Shown here: in pieces, positions 26,357 to 35,300 of the stretch
Position numbering within the stretch: position 1 is the first letter of the stretch
Layout: each line of letters begins with the position of its first letter
Origin: FEB-7 sp963698265
GTDB lineage: Bacteria; Pseudomonadota; Gammaproteobacteria; Burkholderiales; Usitatibacteraceae
Direction: 5' to 3'
Assembly (NCBI GenBank): GCA_963698265.1
Contig: CAVOQC010000004.1
Span: 496,001-560,000, forward strand
Length of the DNA stretch: 64,000 nucleotides
The notes under the pieces: model-generated
What the model was told of the DNA's origin: nothing
The model's input: only the letters and a program-made list of their open reading frames with translations
Database searches by the model: none
Translations under genes and position numbers: made by a program

Positions 26357-29300
26357 AGAGACGCCTCGGAAACCTGCGTCTTTCGCTCGCTCGCGCGATC
26401 GCGGTGCTTGTGCCTGCGCTCGCTGCCGTTTTCCCGATCACCGCGCACGGGCAGGCGGCGGCCTGTGCGGCGAACGAGACGCTTCAGACATTTGCTTTTA
26501 CGGGCACGTATCCGCCGGCTTCACCGACCATCGTGGGCACTGGCGCCACCCAGACAAACCTGACCTTCACGTCCTCGAACACGGGGGGGGTGGCCTACAC
26601 GGGGGGAACGCCGCATTTCGAGCAATCCGGAAACTTCAATCCCACACTGACCCACCGGCATACGACATCCTCCCTCAGCATCCTGCTTTCCACCTTCAAT
26701 CTGGCCTTCAATCGTCCGGTCAACAAGCTGCGCTTCACCGCGACCGACGTCGATCGCTCGACGGGCAACTGGCAGGACGCCATCGTCGTTCGTGTCAATG
26801 GATCCACGGATCCGACTTCGATGACCGGAGGGCCAGACCACACGTTTCCCGCTCCCGCGCCCATTCCCACCACGGGTTCCGGTTACGCCTCCGGCAACTT
26901 CAACTGCATTGCCACGGACCCGGCTTGCAACATTGTGAGCAGCTTCAACACAACCAATATCACCTCTGCCGCGATGCAGTTCTGGGCGGGACCAGCTGCC
27001 GGCGGCAATGAGCAGCATGCCGGGTGGAACCAGTTCGAGTGGTGCCTGCCCCTCCCGACATTGGACAAGGCCTTCAGCGCCGGCCTGCCGGTCGGCGGGA
27101 CGACGACGCTCACCTTCACGGTCTCGCAGCCGGTGGGCAACCCGACGCAAACCTTCAGTTTTACCGACACGCTGCCTTCGGGTTTGCGGGTGGGCGCGGG
27201 CGCGGTGGGCGGCACGTGCTCGGGCGGATCCGTGACGGCCACTGCGGGCACGAGCACCATCACGGTGGCGGGGCGCCAGATCGTGAACCCGGCCACGAGC
27301 TGCACGATCACGGTTCCCGTGACTACAGCGGCGTCGCCGACGGTAGGTGTTTGCCCGCAGGCAAACAACACCAACGGAAACGGAAACATTTCAGGAACTA
27401 CCAACGTCGTGGCCCAGATTGCGAATTCTGCGGCCGGCGGCGGTTCGAGCACGACCGGCGCATGTGTCACGGTGTACAACCGTGCCACGCTGGCGAAGAG
27501 CTACTCGCCGGTGACGGTGGGGGTGGGGGCCTCGAGCACGCTCACCTTCACGATCAACAACGGCGCGACCAACCCGGCGCAGTCAGGCCTTGCCTTCACC
27601 GACACCTTCCCGGCCGGTCTCACGGTGACGGGGGTCTCGGCCATAGCCGGGGCGGGCTGCGGAGGGACGCCGGGGTTCACGGCTTCCACGGTGAGCTTGA
27701 GCGGCGCGACGATGACGGGGGGCACGGCGGCGTGCACCTTCACGGCGACGGTGCGCGGCGACACGGCGGGCAGCTACGTGAACGCGAGCGGGCAGTTCAG
27801 CCTCCAGGGCGGGGGACTGGACACGAGTGCCACGACGGCGACGCTCAACGTGAGGAGCGTTGCGCTCACCAAGAGCTACGCGGCGGCCTCGATCGCGACG
27901 GGCCAGTCGAGCACGCTCACCTTCACGCTCACCAACGGCACGGGCAACCCGGCGCAGTCGAACCTCACCTTCACCGACACGCTGGCCACGGGCGCCGGAC
28001 TCACGGTGACGGGGGTGACGGCGCTCTCCGGGGCGGGCTGCTCGGCCACCGTGCCGACATTCAACGCCACGAGCAACCCGAGCGTGACGCTCACCGGGGC
28101 GACGATGGCGCTCACCACGGCCACGTGCACGTTCACGGTGACGGTGCAGGGCAACACCGCGGGCAGCTACGCCAACACGAGCGCCAACATCACGGGGGCG
28201 ACGGCGCCGATCAATGCGACCGCGATGAGCTCCACGCTCACGGTGTACAACCGTGCCACGCTGGCGAAGAGCTACTCGCCGGTGACGGTGGGGGTGGGGG
28301 CCTCGAGCACGCTCACCTTCACGATCAACAACGGCGCGACCAACCCGGCGCAGTCAGGCCTTGCCTTCACCGACACCTTCCCGGCCGGTCTCACGGTGAC
28401 GGGGGTCTCGGCCATAGCCGGGGCGGGCTGCGGAGGGACGCCGGGGTTCACGGCTTCCACGGTGAGCTTGAGCGGCGCGACGATGACGGGGGGCACGGCG
28501 GCGTGCACCTTCACGGCGACGGTGCGCGGCGACACGGCGGGCAGCTACGTGAACGCGAGCGGGCAGTTCAGCCTCCAGGGCGGGGGACTGGACACGAGTG
28601 CCACGACGGCGACGCTCAACGTGAGGAGCGTTGCGCTCACCAAGAGCTACGCGGCGGCCTCGATCGCGACGGGCCAGTCGAGCACGCTCACCTTCACGCT
28701 CACCAACGGCACGGGCAACCCGGCGCAGTCGAACCTCACCTTCACCGACACGCTGGCCACGGGCGCCGGACTCACGGTGACGGGGGTGACGGCGCTCTCC
28801 GGGGCGGGCTGCTCGGCCACCGTGCCGACATTCAACGCCACGAGCAACCCGAGCGTGACGCTCACCGGGGCGACGATGGCGCTCACCACGGCCACGTGCA
28901 CGTTCACGGTGACGGTGCAGGGCAACACCGCGGGCAGCTACGCCAACACGAGCGCCAACATCACGGGGGCGACGGCGCCGATCAATGCGACCGCGATGAG
29001 CTCCACGCTCACGGTGTACAACCGTGCCACGCTGGCGAAGAGCTACTCGCCGGTGACGGTGGGGGTGGGGGCCTCGAGCACGCTCACCTTCACGATCAAC
29101 AACGGCGCGACCAACCCGGCGCAGTCAGGCCTTGCCTTCACCGACACCTTCCCGGCCGGTCTCACGGTGACGGGGGTCTCGGCCATAGCCGGGGCGGGCT
29201 GCGGAGGGACGCCGGGGTTCACGGCTTCCACGGTGAGCTTGAGCGGCGCGACGATGACGGGGGGCACGGCGGCGTGCACCTTCACGGCGACGGTGCGCGG

Positions 29301-32300
29301 CGACACGGCGGGCAGCTACGTGAACGCGAGCGGGCAGTTCAGCCTCCAGGGCGGGGGACTGGACACGAGTGCCACGACGGCGACGCTCAACGTGAGGAGC
29401 GTTGCGCTCACCAAGAGCTACGCGGCGGCCTCGATCGCGACGGGCCAGTCGAGCACGCTCACCTTCACGCTCACCAACGGCACGGGCAACCCGGCGCAGT
29501 CGAACCTCACCTTCACCGACACGCTGGCCACGGGCGCCGGACTCACGGTGACGGGGGTGACGGCGCTCTCCGGGGCGGGCTGCTCGGCCACCGTGCCGAC
29601 ATTCAACGCCACGAGCAACCCGAGCGTGACGCTCACCGGGGCGACGATGGCGCTCACCACGGCCACGTGCACGTTCACGGTGACGGTGCAGGGCAACACC
29701 GCGGGCAGCTACGCCAACACGAGCGCCAACATCACGGGGGCGACGGCGCCGATCAATGCGACCGCGATGAGCTCCACGCTCACGGTGTACAACCGTGCCA
29801 CGCTGGCGAAGAGCTACTCGCCGGTGACGGTGGGGGTGGGGGCCTCGAGCACGCTCACCTTCACGATCAACAACGGCGCGACCAACCCGGCGCAGTCAGG
29901 CCTTGCCTTCACCGACACCTTCCCGGCCGGTCTCACGGTGACGGGGGTCTCGGCCATAGCCGGGGCGGGCTGCGGAGGGACGCCGGGGTTCACGGCTTCC
30001 ACGGTGAGCTTGAGCGGCGCGACGATGACGGGGGGCACGGCGGCGTGCACCTTCACGGCGACGGTGCGCGGCGACACGGCGGGCAGCTACGTGAACGCGA
30101 GCGGGCAGTTCAGCCTCCAGGGCGGGGGACTGGACACGAGTGCCACGACGGCGACGCTCACGGTGTTTGCGGCGCCGACGTTTGCCAAGGCGTTCGCGGC
30201 GCCGAAGAACGTGGCGGTGGGCGGGGCGACGACGCTCACCTTCACGCTCACCAACGGCAACGCGCAGGCGCTGACGGGTGCCACCTTCATCGACGACTTC
30301 CCCGCGGGCGTGGGCCTTGCCAACGCGACGGTGGGCGGAAGCTGCGCGGCGGGAGCGGTGCAATCGCGGGCGACGACGGGGGCCACGCCCTTCGGAGCGA
30401 TCACGGCGGGGCACATTTCGATCCAGGTGGCCGGCTACACGATTCCGGCCTCCGGCAGCTGCACGATCGTGGTGAACGTGGTCTCGTCCACTGCGGGTGC
30501 GAAGGCCAACACCAGCGGGGCGCTCACGACCGCGGAGGGGACCACCACGGCGGCCGCCTCGGACACGCTCAACGTCTATACGGTGCCGACGGTGGTGAAG
30601 AGCTTCGCACCGCCCACGATCGCCGCCGGCGGGACCTCGACGCTCACCATCACGGTGACGAACCCCGCGGCCAACCCGGGCAACCTGACGGGGGTGTCGA
30701 TCGGGGATGCGTACACGGGAACGCTCGTGAACAACGCGGCCGGCTCGGTCGTGTGCAGCGGCGCGGGCAGTGCGACGCTCACCGGCGGGGTGAACCTGGG
30801 CACGAGCGTGGGCTTCGCCTCCGGCACCATCGTGCCTGGAGGCACGTGCACGATCACGCAGAGTGTGACGGCCACGACCACGAACACGAACGCGACCACG
30901 GCACCGGCGGCCACGGGTCCGGTGGCGCTTACCGGGACGGCGGCCACGGGCGTGGTGCTCACGGTGGTGGGTGCCCCGGTGGTGACCAAGTCCTTCGTGG
31001 CGACCAACGTGGCGGTGGGCGGGACGACGACGATGAACATCACCGTGGAGAACCCGGCGGCCAACACCGTGGCGCTCACCGGGGTGGCCTTCACGGACAC
31101 GTATCCGGCGGGGTTGACGGGAGCACTCACGGCCAGCGCGAGCCCGGCCGGCTGCACGGGGACGCTCACGGCACTCGCGGGGAGCCTCGCGCTCACGGGC
31201 GGGGTGGTGCCGGTGGCCACGACGTGCACGTACGCGGTGACGGTGACGGGGGCGACGGCGGGAGCGAAGCTGAACAGCACCGGCGCGGTGACCTCGACCA
31301 ACGGGGCGAGCGGCGCGGCGGCGAGCGCGACGCTCAACGTCTATACGGTGCCGACGGTGGTGAAGAGCTTCGCACCGCCCACGATCGCCGCCGGCGGGAC
31401 CTCGACGCTCACCATCACGGTGACGAACCCCGCGGCCAACCCGGGCAACCTGACGGGGGTGTCGATCGGGGATGCGTACACGGGAACGCTCGTGAACAAC
31501 GCGGCCGGCTCGGTCGTGTGCAGCGGCGCGGGCAGTGCGACGCTCACCGGCGGGGTGAACCTGGGCACGAGCGTGGGCTTCGCCTCCGGCACCATCGTGC
31601 CTGGAGGCACGTGCACGATCACGCAGAGTGTGACGGCCACGACCACGAACACGAACGCGACCACGGCACCGGCGGCCACGGGTCCGGTGGCGCTTACCGG
31701 GACGGCGGCCACGGGCGTGGTGCTCACGGTGGTGGGTGCCCCGGTGGTGACCAAGTCCTTCGTGGCGACCAACGTGGCGGTGGGCGGGACGACGACGATG
31801 AACATCACCGTGGAGAACCCGGCGGCCAACACCGTGGCGCTCACCGGGGTGGCCTTCACGGACACGTATCCGGCGGGGTTGACGGGAGCACTCACGGCCA
31901 GCGCGAGCCCGGCCGGCTGCACGGGGACGCTCACGGCACTCGCGGGGAGCCTCGCGCTCACGGGCGGGGTGGTGCCGGTGGCCACGACGTGCACGTACGC
32001 GGTGACGGTGACGGGGGCGACGGCGGGAGCGAAGCTGAACAGCACCGGCGCGGTGACCTCGACCAACGGGGCGAGCGGCGCGGCGGCGAGCGCGACGCTC
32101 AACGTCTATACGGTGCCGACGGTGGTGAAGAGCTTCGCACCGCCCACGATCGCCGCCGGCGGGACCTCGACGCTCACCATCACGGTGACGAACCCCGCGG
32201 CCAACCCGGGCAACCTGACGGGGGTGTCGATCGGGGATGCGTACACGGGAACGCTCGTGAACAACGCGGCCGGCTCGGTCGTGTGCAGCGGCGCGGGCAG

Positions 32301-35300
32301 TGCGACGCTCACCGGCGGGGTGAACCTGGGCACGAGCGTGGGCTTCGCCTCCGGCACCATCGTGCCTGGAGGCACGTGCACGATCACGCAGAGTGTGACG
32401 GCCACGACCACGAACACGAACGCGACCACGGCACCGGCGGCCACGGGTCCGGTGGCGCTTACCGGGACGGCGGCCACGGGCGTGGTGCTCACGGTGGTGG
32501 GTGCCCCGGTGGTGACCAAGTCCTTCGTGGCGACCAACGTGGCGGTGGGCGGGACGACGACGATGAACATCACCGTGGAGAACCCGGCGGCCAACACCGT
32601 GGCGCTCACCGGGGTGGCCTTCACGGACACGTATCCGGCGGGGTTGACGGGAGCACTCACGGCCAGCGCGAGCCCGGCCGGCTGCACGGGGACGCTCACG
32701 GCACTCGCGGGGAGCCTCGCGCTCACGGGCGGGGTGGTGCCGGTGGCCACGACGTGCACGTACGCGGTGACGGTGACGGGGGCGACGGCGGGAGCGAAGC
32801 TGAACAGCACCGGCGCGGTGACCTCGACCAACGGGGCGAGCGGCGCGGCGGCGAGCGCGACGCTCAACGTCTATACGGTGCCGACGGTGGTGAAGAGCTT
32901 CGCACCGCCCACGATCGCCGCCGGCGGGACCTCGACGCTCACCATCACGGTGACGAACCCCGCGGCCAACCCGGGCAACCTGACGGGGGTGTCGATCGGG
33001 GATGCGTACACGGGAACGCTCGTGAACAACGCGGCCGGCTCGGTCGTGTGCAGCGGCGCGGGCAGTGCGACGCTCACCGGCGGGGTGAACCTGGGCACGA
33101 GCGTGGGCTTCGCCTCCGGCACCATCGTGCCTGGAGGCACGTGCACGATCACGCAGAGTGTGACGGCCACGACCACGAACACGAACGCGACCACGGCACC
33201 GGCGGCCACGGGTCCGGTGGCGCTTACCGGGACGGCGGCCACGGGCGTGGTGCTCACGGTGGTGGGTGCCCCGGTGGTGACCAAGTCCTTCGTGGCGACC
33301 AACGTGGCGGTGGGCGGGACGACGACGATGAACATCACCGTGGAGAACCCGGCGGCCAACACCGTGGCGCTCACCGGGGTGGCCTTCACGGACACGTATC
33401 CGGCGGGGTTGACGGGAGCACTCACGGCCAGCGCGAGCCCGGCCGGCTGCACGGGGACGCTCACGGCACTCGCGGGGAGCCTCGCGCTCACGGGCGGGGT
33501 GGTGCCGGTGGCCACGACGTGCACGTACGCGGTGACGGTGACGGGGGCGACGGCGGGAGCGAAGCTGAACAGCACCGGCGCGGTGACCTCGACCAACGGG
33601 GCGAGCGGCGCGGCGGCGAGCGCGACGCTCAACGTCTATACGGTGCCGACGGTGGTGAAGAGCTTCGCACCGCCCACGATCGCCGCCGGCGGGACCTCGA
33701 CGCTCACCATCACGGTGACGAACCCCGCGGCCAACCCGGGCAACCTGACGGGGGTGTCGATCGGGGATGCGTACACGGGAACGCTCGTGAACAACGCGGC
33801 CGGCTCGGTCGTGTGCAGCGGCGCGGGCAGTGCGACGCTCACCGGCGGGGTGAACCTGGGCACGAGCGTGGGCTTCGCCTCCGGCACCATCGTGCCTGGA
33901 GGCACGTGCACGATCACGCAGAGTGTGACGGCCACGACCACGAACACGAACGCGACCACGGCACCGGCGGCCACGGGTCCGGTGGCGCTTACCGGGACGG
34001 CGGCCACGGGCGTGGTGCTCACGGTGGTGGGTGCCCCGGTGGTGACCAAGTCCTTCGTGGCGACCAACGTGGCGGTGGGCGGGACGACGACGATGAACAT
34101 CACCGTGGAGAACCCGGCGGCCAACACCGTGGCGCTCACCGGGGTGGCCTTCACGGACACGTATCCGGCGGGGTTGACGGGAGCACTCACGGCCAGCGCG
34201 AGCCCGGCCGGCTGCACGGGGACGCTCACGGCACTCGCGGGGAGCCTCGCGCTCACGGGCGGGGTGGTGCCGGTGGCCACGACGTGCACGTACGCGGTGA
34301 CGGTGACGGGGGCGACGGCGGGAGCGAAGCTGAACAGCACCGGCGCGGTGACCTCGACCAACGGGGCGAGCGGCGCGGCGGCGAGCGCGACGCTCAACGT
34401 CTATACGGTGCCGACGGTGGTGAAGAGCTTCGCACCGCCCACGATCGCCGCCGGCGGGACCTCGACGCTCACCATCACGGTGACGAACCCCGCGGCCAAC
34501 CCGGGCAACCTGACGGGGGTGTCGATCGGGGATGCGTACACGGGAACGCTCGTGAACAACGCGGCCGGCTCGGTCGTGTGCAGCGGCGCGGGCAGTGCGA
34601 CGCTCACCGGCGGGGTGAACCTGGGCACGAGCGTGGGCTTCGCCTCCGGCACCATCGTGCCTGGAGGCACGTGCACGATCACGCAGAGTGTGACGGCCAC
34701 GACCACGAACACGAACGCGACCACGGCACCGGCGGCCACGGGTCCGGTGGCGCTTACCGGGACGGCGGCCACGGGCGTGGTGCTCACGGTGGTGGGTGCC
34801 CCGGTGGTGACCAAGTCCTTCGTGGCGACCAACGTGGCGGTGGGCGGGACGACGACGATGAACATCACCGTGGAGAACCCGGCGGCCAACACCGTGGCGC
34901 TCACCGGGGTGGCCTTCACGGACACGTATCCGGCGGGGTTGACGGGAGCACTCACGGCCAGCGCGAGCCCGGCCGGCTGCACGGGGACGCTCACGGCACT
35001 CGCGGGGAGCCTCGCGCTCACGGGCGGGGTGGTGCCGGTGGCCACGACGTGCACGTACGCGGTGACGGTGACGGGGGCGACGGCGGGAGCGAAGCTGAAC
35101 AGCACCGGCGCGGTGACCTCGACCAACGGGGCGAGCGGCGCGGCGGCGAGCGCGACGCTCAACGTCTATACGGTGCCGACGGTGGTGAAGAGCTTCGCAC
35201 CGCCCACGATCGCCGCCGGCGGGACCTCGACGCTCACCATCACGGTGACGAACCCCGCGGCCAACCCGGGCAACCTGACGGGGGTGTCGATCGGGGATGC